Shown here in pieces: positions 1 through 8,682 of a stretch of DNA of 64,000 nucleotides (its first letter is position 1; each line of letters starts with the position of its first letter). The notes beneath the pieces are model-generated. The model was not told where the DNA came from. It made no database searches and was given only the letters and a program-made list of their open reading frames with translations. A program made the translations under genes and the position numbers. This DNA is from Thiobacillus sp. Lineage in GTDB: Bacteria; Pseudomonadota; Gammaproteobacteria; Burkholderiales; Thiobacillaceae. The stretch covers positions 1 to 64,000 of the forward strand of contig JAIBFA010000014.1 in the NCBI GenBank assembly GCA_019459325.1. The letters run 5' to 3'.

Positions 1-108
1 TCATGGTGACTTTGTTTTCCTTTTCGTCTCTACCCCAAATCCCGTATCCAAAAAAAAACCCGGCCGCGCCCTCCCCGCCCCCCCCCGTCTTCTTTCCGCA
101 CCCACCCT

Positions 109-432
109 TCAATACTTCAGGTACAGCCCTTTCTGTTTTGAAAAATACATCGCCAGATCAAGCATGTCGGCGTCGGACAGGGCTTCCACCTGGCCGGCCA
201 TGATCGGATTCTTGCGCTTGCCCGACTTGTAGTCCTTGAGTGAGTGATAGAGGTAATCGCGGTTCTGGCCTGCCAGCTTGGGGAAGGAGGCAATGCTGCT
301 GACGCCGTCCGCGCCGTGACAGGCAGCGCACGTGGTCGACTTGGCCTTGCCCGCCTCATAGTTGCCCTTGGCGTGAACCGGCAGTGAAAAACCCAGCGTG
401 ACCGCAGCGAGGATGAACAGTGTTTTTTTCAT
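109..432 (-). CDS. Small periplasmic class I cytochrome c
   Basis: 107-residue monohaem cytochrome c. Residues 1-21 form a signal peptide ending near HAKG, so the mature protein is periplasmic. The haem site is C35-AA-C38-H39 and the likely distal ligand is M78 in NPIMAG; the C-terminal helix (DADMLDLAMYF) is typical of the c553/c4-half family. The start is the ATG before KKTLF, because the longer frame upstream runs through the neighbouring cytochrome. It lies 14 bp after a second cytochrome of the same fold, so the two are probably cotranscribed and may act as electron shuttles to a terminal oxidase. Partner and pathway are not shown by the sequence. Confidence 0.9.
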   Translation of the reverse strand: MKKTLFILAAVTLGFSLPVHAKGNYEAGKAKSTTCAACHGADGVSSIASFPKLAGQNRDYLYHSLKDYKSGKRKNPIMAGQVEALSDADMLDLAMYFSKQKGLYLKY

Positions 433-446
433 GGGCTTGTCCTCGA

Positions 447-782
447 TTATTTGGCAGGGCCGCTGTACGACGACGCGTAATACGCCGCGAGATCTTCCAT
501 GTCCTGATCGGACAGGCTGCCGGCAATGCCCACCATGCTGGGATGGCTGCGCTCGCCGCTCTTGTAAGCCTTGAGCGCCGCCACGATATAATCCGCGTGC
601 TGTCCGCCCAGTTTGGGAACGCTGTATACGGTTGGGTAGGCGGTGCGCCAGCCGGGTATGCCGTGGCAACCGGCACACATCGAGGTTTTGAGTTGCCCGG
701 CCTTGGGATCGCCCGCTGCCTGTACCGGCAGGGCCAACGCCATCAGCACGGACGCGCACAGCGTCATCGTGGTGGTTTTCAT
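447..782 (-). CDS. Small periplasmic class I cytochrome c
   Basis: 111-residue monohaem cytochrome c with a signal peptide (about residues 1-22, ending VQAAG), haem motif C36-AG-C39-H40 and probable axial M83. It resembles the downstream 107-aa cytochrome in layout (PKLGGQ/PKLAGQ, KAYKSGER/KDYKSGKR), which suggests the pair arose by duplication, or that together they mimic a dihaem c4 split into two proteins. An in-frame ATG 13 codons upstream exists, but the chosen start puts the signal peptide at the N terminus. Divergent from the SulP transporter gene at 945. Confidence 0.9.
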   Translation of the reverse strand: MKTTTMTLCASVLMALALPVQAAGDPKAGQLKTSMCAGCHGIPGWRTAYPTVYSVPKLGGQHADYIVAALKAYKSGERSHPSMVGIAGSLSDQDMEDLAAYYASSYSGPAK

Positions 783-843
783 CTTCCTCGCTCTCTCTGG
801 TTGTTTGTCGTTAGACCCCATCTGACGCAGGGTTTGGGAATCG

Positions 844-871
844 ATTATAAAAGGGACAGCCCGATTGACGA
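844..871 (-). promoter_or_regulatory. Candidate sigma-70 promoter for the cytochrome pair
   Basis: On the minus strand a perfect TATAAT (849 to 844) is preceded, after a 16-bp spacer, by TCGTCA (871 to 866; four of six match to TTGACA). It points at the two cytochrome genes and leaves a leader of about 55 nt. Prediction only. Confidence 0.4.
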
Positions 872-944
872 ACGCCGCCCAGGAAAAAATCCTTTTATAC
901 CAATGGTTTATAGTATTATTCGCTAATATGCTTCTGGAGTTTCC

Positions 945-2750
945 GTGATCGATCTGAAGGCCTGCCCGCTCTGGCTATACCGCCTGCTGCCTTTTTTGCG
1001 CTGGTGGCCCAACGTCACCCCGCAAACCTTCAAGGCCGACACCCTCGCCGCGTTCACCGGCGCGCTCATCGTGCTGCCGCAGGCGGTGGCGTTTGCCACC
1101 ATCGCAGGACTCCCACCCGAATACGGTCTCTATGCGGCGATGGTGCCTGCCATCGTCGCGGCGCTGTGGGGGTCGAGCTGGCATCTGGTATCGGGACCCA
1201 CGACAGCGATCTCGATTGTGGTGTTTGCTTCGATCAGCCCATTGGCCGAGCCCGGCAGCCCGCAATTCATCGGCCTGGTGCTCACGCTCACCTTCCTGGC
1301 TGGCCTGATCCAGCTGGCGATGGGCCTTGCGCGGCTGGGCGCGCTGGTCAATTTCATCTCGCACACGGTCATCATCGGCTTCACCGCGGGCGCCGCCATC
1401 CTCATCGCCGCCAGCCAGATCAAGAACTTCTTCGGCCTCGACATGCCGCGTGGCGCGCACTTCCACGAAGTGCTGATCCAGTTCGGCTCGCACCTCGAAG
1501 ACATCCAGCCCTGGGTACTGACGGTGGGCGTGGTCACGCTGGTCTCGGGCATCCTCGCCAAACGCTATCTGCAGAAGCTGCCCTACATGATCGTCGCCAT
1601 GGTGGTCGGCGGCGGGGTGGCGGCGATTCTCAATGCCCAATACGGCAGCGAGGCGACCGGCATCCGCACCGTCGGTGCGCTGCTGGCGTCTTTCCCGCCG
1701 TTGTCGCTACCGGATTTTTCCTTCACCGCGATTAAGCAGACCCTGTTTCCCGCCACCATCATCGCGATTCTGGCATTGACCGAAGCCGTCGCGATCGCGC
1801 GTTCGGTTGCTGCCAAGTCCGACCAGCGCATCGACAGCAATCAGGAATTCGTCGGCCAGGGGCTGTCCAACATCGCGGGCAGCTTTTTCTCCGGCTATGC
1901 CGCCAGCGGCTCGTTCAACCGCAGCGGGGTGAATTACGCCTCGGGCGCAAGGACGCCGCTGGCCGCCGCGATGTCGGCGGTCTTCCTGCTCTTGATCGTG
2001 CTGCTGGTCGCGCCGCTCGCCGCCTACCTGCCGGTGCCATCGATGGCGGCGATCCTGTTCATCGTGGCGTGGAGCCTGATTGACTTCCACCACATCGGCG
2101 TAATCATCAAGCGCCACAAGCGCGAGCGCATCGTGCTTGCCCTCACCTTCGTCGGCACCCTGGTCGACCTGGAAAAAGGCATCTTCCTCGGCATCCTGGT
2201 GTCGCTGCTGTTTTACCTGTATCGCACCTCGCGGCCGTCGATCCGCGAACTGGTTCCGCTTGCCGCCGAACTGGACAACCCGCGCCGCAAGTTCGTGCCC
2301 GCCGACGGCGAGGCGCCGGCCTGCCCACAGATGACCATGCTGCGTGTGGAAGGCTCAATTTTCTTCGGCGCAGTCGAGTACATACAGCAGCATTTCCGCA
2401 ACGTCGACGAAGCCGACCCGCAGAAAAAACATCTGCTGCTGACCGCACGCGCGATCGGCATCATCGACCTCTCGGGCGCCGAGTTGCTGGCCAAGGAAGC
2501 CACGCGGCGGCGCAAGCTGGGCGGCGGGCTGTATCTGGTGGGGGTGCAGCCGGATCTGTGCGCGATGCTGCGCCGCAGCGGCCAGGTCGACACCGTCGGC
2601 GAGGAACAGATTTTCAGCCACAAGGGCGACGCCATCGGGGCGATCTACCCGCGGCTGGACAGCGACATCTGCCGCACCTGCACGGCAAGGATTTTCCGCG
2701 AATGCCACATCGCGCTGCCGGACGGTACGCCGCGCGAAGCCGCCCGCTGA
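945..2750 (+). CDS. SulP family inorganic anion transporter with STAS domain
   Basis: 601-residue SulP/SLC26-type permease. The N-terminal 430 residues hold about a dozen membrane segments, with the family signature region around residues 55-100 (GLPPEYGLYAAMVP, then WHLVSGPTTAIS). A cytoplasmic STAS domain follows (about 460-570; IDLSGAELL). Substrates of the family include sulfate, bicarbonate and other anions; which is carried here cannot be read from sequence. The GTG start is chosen because TGGAG lies just upstream and no better in-frame start exists. Odd feature: the C-terminal tail has C576-x2-C579-x7-C587-H588, a metal-site-like arrangement beyond the STAS fold. It converges on a nuclease gene 4 bp downstream. 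Confidence 0.9.
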   Translation: MIDLKACPLWLYRLLPFLRWWPNVTPQTFKADTLAAFTGALIVLPQAVAFATIAGLPPEYGLYAAMVPAIVAALWGSSWHLVSGPTTAISIVVFASISPLAEPGSPQFIGLVLTLTFLAGLIQLAMGLARLGALVNFISHTVIIGFTAGAAILIAASQIKNFFGLDMPRGAHFHEVLIQFGSHLEDIQPWVLTVGVVTLVSGILAKRYLQKLPYMIVAMVVGGGVAAILNAQYGSEATGIRTVGALLASFPPLSLPDFSFTAIKQTLFPATIIAILALTEAVAIARSVAAKSDQRIDSNQEFVGQGLSNIAGSFFSGYAASGSFNRSGVNYASGARTPLAAAMSAVFLLLIVLLVAPLAAYLPVPSMAAILFIVAWSLIDFHHIGVIIKRHKRERIVLALTFVGTLVDLEKGIFLGILVSLLFYLYRTSRPSIRELVPLAAELDNPRRKFVPADGEAPACPQMTMLRVEGSIFFGAVEYIQQHFRNVDEADPQKKHLLLTARAIGIIDLSGAELLAKEATRRRKLGGGLYLVGVQPDLCAMLRRSGQVDTVGEEQIFSHKGDAIGAIYPRLDSDICRTCTARIFRECHIALPDGTPREAAR

Positions 2751-2754
2751 ACGC

Positions 2755-3357
2755 TCAAGAGGAAGACGCTGCCTGCGCCCGCCGCCACACCCAAGGGGGC
2801 GTCGGGGCTGCGCCCTGCCACAGCCCGCGCTGTGCGCGTCGCGCCTCGCGCTGAGCCGCAATCAATCCGGCATTGCGCCGGCCGCGGCTGGCGGTCCAGG
2901 CGTGGCCGCGCCGCACCAGTTCCGCATCGACCTGCAGCCCGCCCTTCTCGATGCGCGCAATCGTGCGGCCATAGGCGTCGGTCGCGACTGTGTGGAGCGC
3001 CACCCGCTGATTCAGCACCAGCGCCGTCAGCGCACGGGTGGCCGCGTCGCCGTAGGGCTGATCCTTTTCAGGGGCATCGATATCGGCCAGGCGGACCTTC
3101 AGGAAGGCGCGCGAGGCGGCACGCGCGTGATCGGGCTTGAACAGCACGGTATCGCCGTCGATCACCACGAAGACGACGCCGCGCAGGGTGTCCGCTGCCG
3201 CAGTCGTGGCGCTCCCCGCAAGGGCCAGCAGACACAGCGCCAAGACCGCCCGCAGGGCGAGTACCCGCAAGGGGTACGCCGGCGGGTTCCCCGCTGCTAC
3301 GCAGCGACCCTTCCGCAGCGTCTGGCGGCGTACTCCTTGCGGGTACAGCGCGCTCAC
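2755..3357 (-). CDS. Thermonuclease (SNase-like) family protein
   Basis: Up to 200 residues. The region after about residue 55 is a staphylococcal-nuclease fold: VIDGDTV, then VRLADIDAPEKDQPYG with the Arg and Glu of the active site, and AYGRTIARI with the second catalytic Arg. It follows a hydrophobic signal-like segment, so a periplasmic or secreted DNA/RNA nuclease is likely. The start is uncertain. The listed GTG overlaps the recN stop (GTGA), but the first 30 codons are made of an inverted repeat. A TTG at 3270 would give a 171-aa protein beginning directly with the signal peptide, and I think this is equally likely. Convergent with the SulP gene. Confidence 0.75.
   Translation of the reverse strand: MSALYPQGVRRQTLRKGRCVAAGNPPAYPLRVLALRAVLALCLLALAGSATTAAADTLRGVVFVVIDGDTVLFKPDHARAASRAFLKVRLADIDAPEKDQPYGDAATRALTALVLNQRVALHTVATDAYGRTIARIEKGGLQVDAELVRRGHAWTASRGRRNAGLIAAQREARRAQRGLWQGAAPTPPWVWRRAQAASSS
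3261..3346. repeat. Long inverted repeat between recN and the nuclease gene
   Basis: Arms 3261-3280 and 3327-3346 are 20-bp reverse complements with one mismatch (GTACCCGCAAGGGGTACGCC against GGCGTACTCCTTGCGGGTAC). Inside lies a second palindrome, CGCTGC-TAC-GCAGCG, at 3292-3306. The element could form an extended cruciform or RNA hairpin. It has the look of a REP-type intergenic repeat that has been read through as the N terminus of the nuclease frame. Confidence 0.7.
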
Positions 3358-5009
3358 CCGGCAAGCATCTCCGCAGCGTGCTGCCGCGTGGTGGCGGTGA
3401 TCTTGAGTCCGCCGAGCATGCGCGCGACCTCCTCCACCCGCTTGTCAGCATCGAGCAGTTCGATGTTGGACGAGACGAAGCCGCCGTTGGCCTGCTTGGC
3501 GACACGCAGGTGCTGCGCACCGCGCGCCGCCACCTGCGGCAGGTGGGTGATCACCAGCACCTGGCGGGTTTCGCCCAGCTTCGCCAGCCGCCGTCCGACC
3601 GCCTCGGCGACGCTGCCGCCGATGCCGACATCGACCTCGTCGAAGATCAGCGTCGGCACCCCGGCCACGCCCGACAGCGCGGTCTGGATCGCCAGGCTGA
3701 TGCGCGACAGCTCGCCGCCCGACGCCACCTTGGCGAGCGGCCCCGGCGGCAGGCCGGGGTGGCTGGAAACGAGGAAACTCACATCTTCCAGGCCGTGTGC
3801 ACGCGGTTCGCTCACGGGCTGAAGCTGGATGTCGAGCGTGCCACCGGCCAGCGCCAGTTCGTGCATCGCTGTCGTCACCTGCTTCGACAAGGCCGCCGCG
3901 GCCTTGCGGCGCTGCGTGGTGAGTTGCTTCGCGTCTGACTGGTACTGCGCCCAGGCGGCTTCTTCCTTTGCCTGCAGCGCGTCGAGGTCGTCGCTGGCGG
4001 CCAGCTCGGCCAGCCGCGACTGAAACTGTCCGCGCAGCGCGGCCAAAGCCTCCGGCTGCACGCGATGCTTGCGCGCCAGCCGATGCATGTCGCCCAGCAG
4101 CCGGTCGAGTTCGGCGAGGCGCTCGGGGTCCAGGTTGAGATGGCCGGCGTAGCGGCGCAGCGCATGCACCGCTTCGGCAATATCGGCGATGGCCGCATTC
4201 AGCAGCGTGGCAACCTCGCCCAGACTGTCGTCCACCGTCTGCATGGTATCGAGCCGGGCGCTCATTTCACCGAGCTGGCTGGACACGGCCGACTCGCCCT
4301 CGTCCAGCCCCTCTATCAGCGCGTGGCTGCCTTCGAGCAGCGTGGTGACGTGCGCGAGCCGGGCGTGTTCGGTCTGAATTTCGTTCCAGCGCGCGAGGTC
4401 ATCCCCCAGCGCGTTCAGTTCCTCCACCGCAAGCTGCAAACCTTCGCGTTCGATCTGCCGCGCCTGGCCATGGGTTTCGGCCTCCAGTCGCTGCTGACGT
4501 GCCGCCTGCCAGGCATGCCAGGCGGCCCCCACCGCCGTCGCATGCGCCTGCGCGCCGGCGTAGGCATCGAGCACCTCGCGCTGGGCTTGCGGGCGCAGCA
4601 GCGCATGGTGCGCATGCTGGCCGTGGATATCGAGCAGGAATTCGGCGGCTTCCTTCAACTGCGTCAGCGGTGCCGCGCTGCCGTTGATGAAAGCACGCGA
4701 GCGGCCGCCGGCTTCGATCACGCGGCGCAGAATCAGCGTGCCGTCGTCCGATGCGAAGCCCGCCTCATCGAGCCAGCCTGCAAGCGCAGGCAGGCCCTCA
4801 ATCATGAACTCGGCGGCGATCTCCGCTCGTGGCGCCCCGCTGCGCACCACCCCGCCCTCGGCACGGTCACCCAGCGCCAGCGCCAGCGCGTCGACCAGGA
4901 TGGATTTACCCGCGCCGGTCTCGCCGGTGAGGACGGTCAGCCCCGACGCGAAATCGAGCTCGACCGATTCGACCAGCAGGTAATTGCGGATGGATAAATG
5001 AACGAGCAT
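3354..5009 (-). CDS. recN: DNA repair protein RecN
   Basis: 551-residue SMC-like ATPase involved in recombinational repair of double-strand breaks. Walker A is GETGAGKS (29-36). A long coiled-coil/hinge middle (about 150-370) separates it from the C-terminal half with the ABC signature (ASGGELSRI) and Walker B (LIFDEVDVGIGG). Length matches the family. Its start lies 18 bp after nadK on the same strand, so the two form an operon, an arrangement common in Betaproteobacteria where the pair is divergent from hrcA, as here. Confidence 0.96.
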   Translation of the reverse strand: MLVHLSIRNYLLVESVELDFASGLTVLTGETGAGKSILVDALALALGDRAEGGVVRSGAPRAEIAAEFMIEGLPALAGWLDEAGFASDDGTLILRRVIEAGGRSRAFINGSAAPLTQLKEAAEFLLDIHGQHAHHALLRPQAQREVLDAYAGAQAHATAVGAAWHAWQAARQQRLEAETHGQARQIEREGLQLAVEELNALGDDLARWNEIQTEHARLAHVTTLLEGSHALIEGLDEGESAVSSQLGEMSARLDTMQTVDDSLGEVATLLNAAIADIAEAVHALRRYAGHLNLDPERLAELDRLLGDMHRLARKHRVQPEALAALRGQFQSRLAELAASDDLDALQAKEEAAWAQYQSDAKQLTTQRRKAAAALSKQVTTAMHELALAGGTLDIQLQPVSEPRAHGLEDVSFLVSSHPGLPPGPLAKVASGGELSRISLAIQTALSGVAGVPTLIFDEVDVGIGGSVAEAVGRRLAKLGETRQVLVITHLPQVAARGAQHLRVAKQANGGFVSSNIELLDADKRVEEVARMLGGLKITATTRQHAAEMLAG

Positions 5010-5027
5010 GAACGCGCGTGAGCGTGG

Positions 5028-5900
5028 CTAGAGTTTCTTGCCCCAGTGCAGCTTCTGCCGCAGGGTGTCGTAGTAACTGTAGGAGTGCGGATGCAGCAGG
5101 GTGACCGGCCGGCTGGCGCGGGTGATCCACACGTGGTCGCCGCTGAGCAGGTCGAAGTGATGCTGGCCGTCGAAGTGGACGCGCGCGTCGTCGGCATAGG
5201 TCAGGTTGAGCTCGATGCGCGAATGGCTGCTCACCACGATGGGGCGCGCCGACAGGGTGTGCGGGCAGATCGGCACCAGCGCGACGGCTTCCAGCGTCGG
5301 ATGCACGATGGGGCCGCCCGCCGACAGCGCGTACGCCGTGGTCCCGGTCGGGCTGGTGACCACCAGGCCGTCGGCCCGCTGGCTGTAGACGAACTCGCTG
5401 TTGATGGCGATTTCCAGGTCGATCAGGCGTCCCGAGCCGCCCTTGCCGACCACCACGTCATTGAATGCGGTGGATTCGAACACCCGTTCGCCGTCGCGGC
5501 GAACCTGCCCGTTCAAGAGGATGCGTTCTTCCGCCACGTACTGGCCGCTGAGGATTTCCGCCACGGCATCGAACATGTCGTCGACCGTGATGTCGGTGAG
5601 AAAGCCCAGCCGACCCTGGTTGATTCCGATCAGCGGCACGCCTTGCGGAGCCAGTTCGCGCGCGATCGACAGCATGGTGCCGTCGCCGCCGAGCACCACC
5701 ACGACATCGCTTTCGCTCGCCAGATCGCACAGATTGCGATGGGGAAAATCCACGATCCCGAAATGTTCCGCGGTCTGGCTGGCCATCAGGACCGCATGCC
5801 CGCGCGCCCGAAGAAATTCCCCCAAGGCACGCACGGAGGCTTCCATGCCCTGGTTATCGTATTTACCGACGAGGCCGACGGTGTGGAAAGGGGTTTGCAT
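5028..5900 (-). CDS. nadK: NAD kinase
   Basis: 290-residue ATP-NAD kinase making NADP in the cytosol. Hallmarks are the GGDG motif (71-74, in VVVLGGDGTMLS), the NDVVV segment and the glycine-rich SPTGTTAYALSAGGPIVHP loop. Length is normal. First gene of nadK-recN. Its upstream region is shared with divergent hrcA and holds a copy of the dispersed CTGACCC-type repeat. Confidence 0.96.
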   Translation of the reverse strand: MQTPFHTVGLVGKYDNQGMEASVRALGEFLRARGHAVLMASQTAEHFGIVDFPHRNLCDLASESDVVVVLGGDGTMLSIARELAPQGVPLIGINQGRLGFLTDITVDDMFDAVAEILSGQYVAEERILLNGQVRRDGERVFESTAFNDVVVGKGGSGRLIDLEIAINSEFVYSQRADGLVVTSPTGTTAYALSAGGPIVHPTLEAVALVPICPHTLSARPIVVSSHSRIELNLTYADDARVHFDGQHHFDLLSGDHVWITRASRPVTLLHPHSYSYYDTLRQKLHWGKKL

Positions 5901-5917
5901 GAGGGGCGATTATAAAG

Positions 5918-5994
5918 GGCTCAGCGGCCAGGATTCGGGATTCAGGGAATGTGCTACGCGTTTTTTGATCAAACCAACGCGACCCCTGACCCCT
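5918..5994. repeat. Dispersed CTGACCC palindromic repeat, copy A (partial)
   Basis: The left part shares CAGGATTCGGGATTCAGGGAATG-like sequence with copies at 55196 and 58064, and the right end carries CCCCTGACCCC, its complementary arm. The central part differs: it contains the palindrome TTTGATCAAA (5964-5973) instead of the GCGG...CCGC core of the other copies. It fills the nadK/hrcA divergent gap and ends about 14 bp before the hrcA ATG. Confidence 0.6.
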
Positions 5995-5995
5995 A

Positions 5996-6001
5996 TATAA
6001 T
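5996..6001 (+). promoter_or_regulatory. Perfect -10 box of hrcA, suggesting a leaderless mRNA
   Basis: TATAAT ends only 6 bp before the hrcA ATG (6008), and no Shine-Dalgarno sequence lies between. Transcription starting 6-8 bp after the box would begin on or next to the A of ATG. No good -35 hexamer is visible at 16-18 bp. Confidence 0.4.
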
Positions 6002-6007
6002 CAAGAC

Positions 6008-7024
6008 ATGCTCAACGACCGCTCCCGCATCCTGCTGAAAACCCTGGTTGAACGCTACATCAGCGAGGGCGAACCCGTGGGATCGCGCACGCTGTCGAAG
6101 CACGCCGGCCTGGATCTGTCGCCGGCCAGCATCCGCAACATCATGTCCGACCTCGAGGAGATGGGCTTCGTCACCAGCCCGCACACCTCGGCCGGGCGGG
6201 TGCCGACGCCGCGCGGCTACCGCTTCTTTGTCGACACGCTGCTGACGGTGCGCCCGCTGGAGCAAAGTACAGTGAGCCAGCTCGAAAGCAGCCTGTCATC
6301 GTCCGACCCGCAACACCTGATGACCGCGGCTTCCACCCTGTTGTCCGATCTCAGCCGGTTTGCCGGACTGGTGATGACGCCGCGGCGCAGCCCCGCGTTT
6401 CGCCAGATCGAGTTCATCAGCCTGTCGGACAAACGCATCCTGCTCATCATCGTCACCATGGAAGGCGAGGTCGAGAACCGCGTCATTCTCACCGAGCAGC
6501 CCTACAGCGCCTCCGCGCTCACCGAGGCGGCCAATTATTTCAATCAGCACTTTGCCGGCCACCGCTTCGACCAGGTTCGCGTGAAACTGCGCGACGAACT
6601 CGGCCGCATGCGCGACGACATCACCCGCCTGATGGCCGCCGCGGTGGACGCCGGCAGCCAGGCGCACGACGCCAACCAGGACAACGTGGTGGTATCCGGC
6701 AGCCGCAAGCTGCTCGACGTCGAAGAACTCTCCAGCAACATGGGCAGCCTGCGCCGCCTGTTCGATGCCTTCGAACAGAAGACCGGCCTGCTGCAACTGC
6801 TCGACCAGTCGCGCACCGCCACCGGCGTGCAGATCTTCATCGGCGGCGAATCCGACATGATGCCGCTCGACGAATGCAGCATGGTCACCGCGCCCTATTC
6901 CGTCGACGGCCAGGTCGTCGGCACGCTCGGCGTGGTCGGCCCCACCCGCATGGCCTACGAGCGCGTGGTGCCGATCGTCGACATCACCGCCAAACTCCTT
7001 TCCAGCGCGTTGTCCCATCACTGA
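6008..7024 (+). CDS. hrcA: Heat-inducible transcription repressor HrcA
   Basis: 338-residue repressor that in other bacteria binds CIRCE operators ahead of groE/dnaK operons. The N-terminal winged helix ([20 protein letters not shown], then [20 protein letters not shown]) is highly characteristic, and the C-terminal GAF-like domain ([15 protein letters not shown]) is complete. The start fits family N termini exactly, yet no ribosome binding site precedes it and a TATAAT sits 6 bp upstream. No CIRCE inverted repeat is visible in this window. The stop overlaps the hemH start (TGATG). Confidence 0.96.
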   Translation: MLNDRSRILLKTLVERYISEGEPVGSRTLSKHAGLDLSPASIRNIMSDLEEMGFVTSPHTSAGRVPTPRGYRFFVDTLLTVRPLEQSTVSQLESSLSSSDPQHLMTAASTLLSDLSRFAGLVMTPRRSPAFRQIEFISLSDKRILLIIVTMEGEVENRVILTEQPYSASALTEAANYFNQHFAGHRFDQVRVKLRDELGRMRDDITRLMAAAVDAGSQAHDANQDNVVVSGSRKLLDVEELSSNMGSLRRLFDAFEQKTGLLQLLDQSRTATGVQIFIGGESDMMPLDECSMVTAPYSVDGQVVGTLGVVGPTRMAYERVVPIVDITAKLLSSALSHH

Positions 7025-8127
7025 TGAGCTATCTCAAAGAGCCGGACTACACCCATGGCACGCAAGCCCGTACCGGTATCCTGCTGGTCAACCTCGGCAC
7101 CCCCGAGGCGCCCACCGCCAAGGCGCTGCGTCCCTATCTGAAGGAATTCCTGTCCGACCCGCGCGTGGTGGAAATTCCGCGCGCCGTGTGGTGGCTGATC
7201 CTCAACGGCATCATCCTCAACACCCGGCCGAAAAAATCGGCCGAAAAATACGCTGTGATCTGGACCCCCGACGGCTCCCCGCTTAAGGTCCACACCGAGA
7301 AGCAGGCCAAGCTGCTGAAAGGCTGGCTCGGCGAAAAAATCGCCACGCCCTTCATGGTCGAATACGCGATGCGCTACGGCAGCACCTCGATCCCCGACAC
7401 CCTGGCGCGCATGAAGGCGGCCGGCTGCGAGCGCATCCTAATCCTGCCCGCCTACCCGCAGTACGCCGCCTCCAGCACCGCCACCGCGTTCGACATGGCG
7501 TTCGACTGGCTGCAGAAAACGCGCAACCAGCCGGCGCTGCGCACGGTGAAGCACTATCACGATCACCCCGCCTACATCCGCGCGCAGGCCGCCAACATCC
7601 GCGACACCTGGCAGATGCATGGCCGCCCCGACGTGCTCGTGATGAGCTTTCACGGCGTGCCGCGCTACACACTGGACAAGGGCGACCCCTACCACTGCGA
7701 GTGCCAGAAAACCGGTCGCCTGCTGGCCGAGGCGCTCGGACTCGAACCGAAGCAGTATCGCCTCACCTTCCAGTCGCGCTTCGGCCGCGCCGAATGGCTG
7801 CAGCCCTACACGGACAAGACGCTGGAAGCACTCGGCCGCGAAGGCGTGAGTCGCGTCGATGTGGTCGCCCCCGGCTTCACCGCCGACTGCCTGGAAACCC
7901 TGGAAGAACTGGCGATGGAAGGCCGCGACAGTTTCTTGCAGGCGGGCGGCAAGGAATTCCACTACATTCCCGCGCTCAACGAACATCCGCAATGGATAGC
8001 CGCGCTGGGTCGGATCGCACTGGACAATCTGGGCGGCTGGGTCAACGACACCTGGGATCGCGACGCCGACGAACAGGCCCGGCAGACCAGCAGGAATCTG
8101 GCCCTGAGCCAGGGCGCGCAGCGCTAA
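7024..8127 (+). CDS. hemH: Ferrochelatase
   Basis: 367-residue ferrochelatase inserting Fe2+ into protoporphyrin IX, the last step of protohaem synthesis. Family landmarks are [20 protein letters not shown] near the N terminus, the metal/porphyrin-site His in [20 protein letters not shown], and the [12 protein letters not shown] region with the conserved acidic residues. The start is the ATG overlapping the hrcA stop. The supply of haem fits the many cytochromes encoded nearby, and linkage to hrcA is a known arrangement. Confidence 0.96.
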   Translation: MSYLKEPDYTHGTQARTGILLVNLGTPEAPTAKALRPYLKEFLSDPRVVEIPRAVWWLILNGIILNTRPKKSAEKYAVIWTPDGSPLKVHTEKQAKLLKGWLGEKIATPFMVEYAMRYGSTSIPDTLARMKAAGCERILILPAYPQYAASSTATAFDMAFDWLQKTRNQPALRTVKHYHDHPAYIRAQAANIRDTWQMHGRPDVLVMSFHGVPRYTLDKGDPYHCECQKTGRLLAEALGLEPKQYRLTFQSRFGRAEWLQPYTDKTLEALGREGVSRVDVVAPGFTADCLETLEELAMEGRDSFLQAGGKEFHYIPALNEHPQWIAALGRIALDNLGGWVNDTWDRDADEQARQTSRNLALSQGAQR

Positions 8128-8193
8128 TCAAGCCCGATTTAAAAAATACCCATTCTGCACGCTGAAAAAGCGGGCTATATAAGTAGCCGCTTG

Positions 8194-8221
8194 TTGACAT
8201 GGATTTTTGCCTCCTTAATCA
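8194..8221 (+). promoter_or_regulatory. Candidate sigma-70 promoter for fccAB
   Basis: A perfect TTGACA (8194-8199), a 16-bp spacer and TAATCA (8216-8221) lie about 137 bp before fccA. An imperfect hairpin with arms GCGGGCTA and GTAGCCGC lies just upstream (8170-8190) and may end hemH transcription. Confidence 0.45.
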
Positions 8222-8358
8222 TGACTAAATGATCGGGAATTCAAGGATCCCCGCATCTAGGCAGTTCGAGACGATCTGAAACGCGGATACAAAAAGCCCC
8301 GTAGCCCCATCGTCGCGTACGGAACCCACGGTTCCTGGTTAACGTTTGGAGGAACACC

Positions 8359-8661
8359 ATGAAAAAAACCCTCGTTGCAACCCTGATATTGGCGGGCACA
8401 CTGGGCGTCGCCTTGTCGGCCCACGCCGCCGACACGCGCGCCCGGTTCATGGCGGCCAACTGTTCCTATTGTCACGGTCCGGACGGCAAAAGCCGCGGTG
8501 CAATTCCCAATCTGGCAGGACTTGAGCCCGGCTATTTCGTCGAGCAGATGAAGGCCTTCCGGGATGGTTCGCGCCCGGCAACCGTCATGAAGAAACACGC
8601 CGCCGGTTACACCGACGCCGAATTCGAAGCGATGGCCAAGTACTTCGCCTCGATCAAATAA
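8359..8661 (+). CDS. fccA: Flavocytochrome c sulfide dehydrogenase, monohaem cytochrome subunit
   Basis: 100-residue periplasmic cytochrome c: signal peptide (1-23, AHAAD), haem motif C35-SY-C38-H39 and likely axial M77. It lies 21 bp before fccB, so it is almost certainly the electron-accepting subunit of the sulfide:cytochrome c oxidoreductase. It has one haem, like the green-sulfur-bacterial subunit, whereas the purple-sulfur-bacterial FccA is a dihaem protein about twice as long. A strong GGAGGA ribosome site precedes the ATG. Confidence 0.88.
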   Translation: MKKTLVATLILAGTLGVALSAHAADTRARFMAANCSYCHGPDGKSRGAIPNLAGLEPGYFVEQMKAFRDGSRPATVMKKHAAGYTDAEFEAMAKYFASIK

Positions 8662-8682
8662 GACAACAGGAGACTCTCTATC

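Noticed and set aside
50-86. Runs of nine A (50-58) and nine C (78-86) near the window edge
   Set aside because: Could be slippage sites, but they lie outside any identified gene and may be sequencing artefacts.
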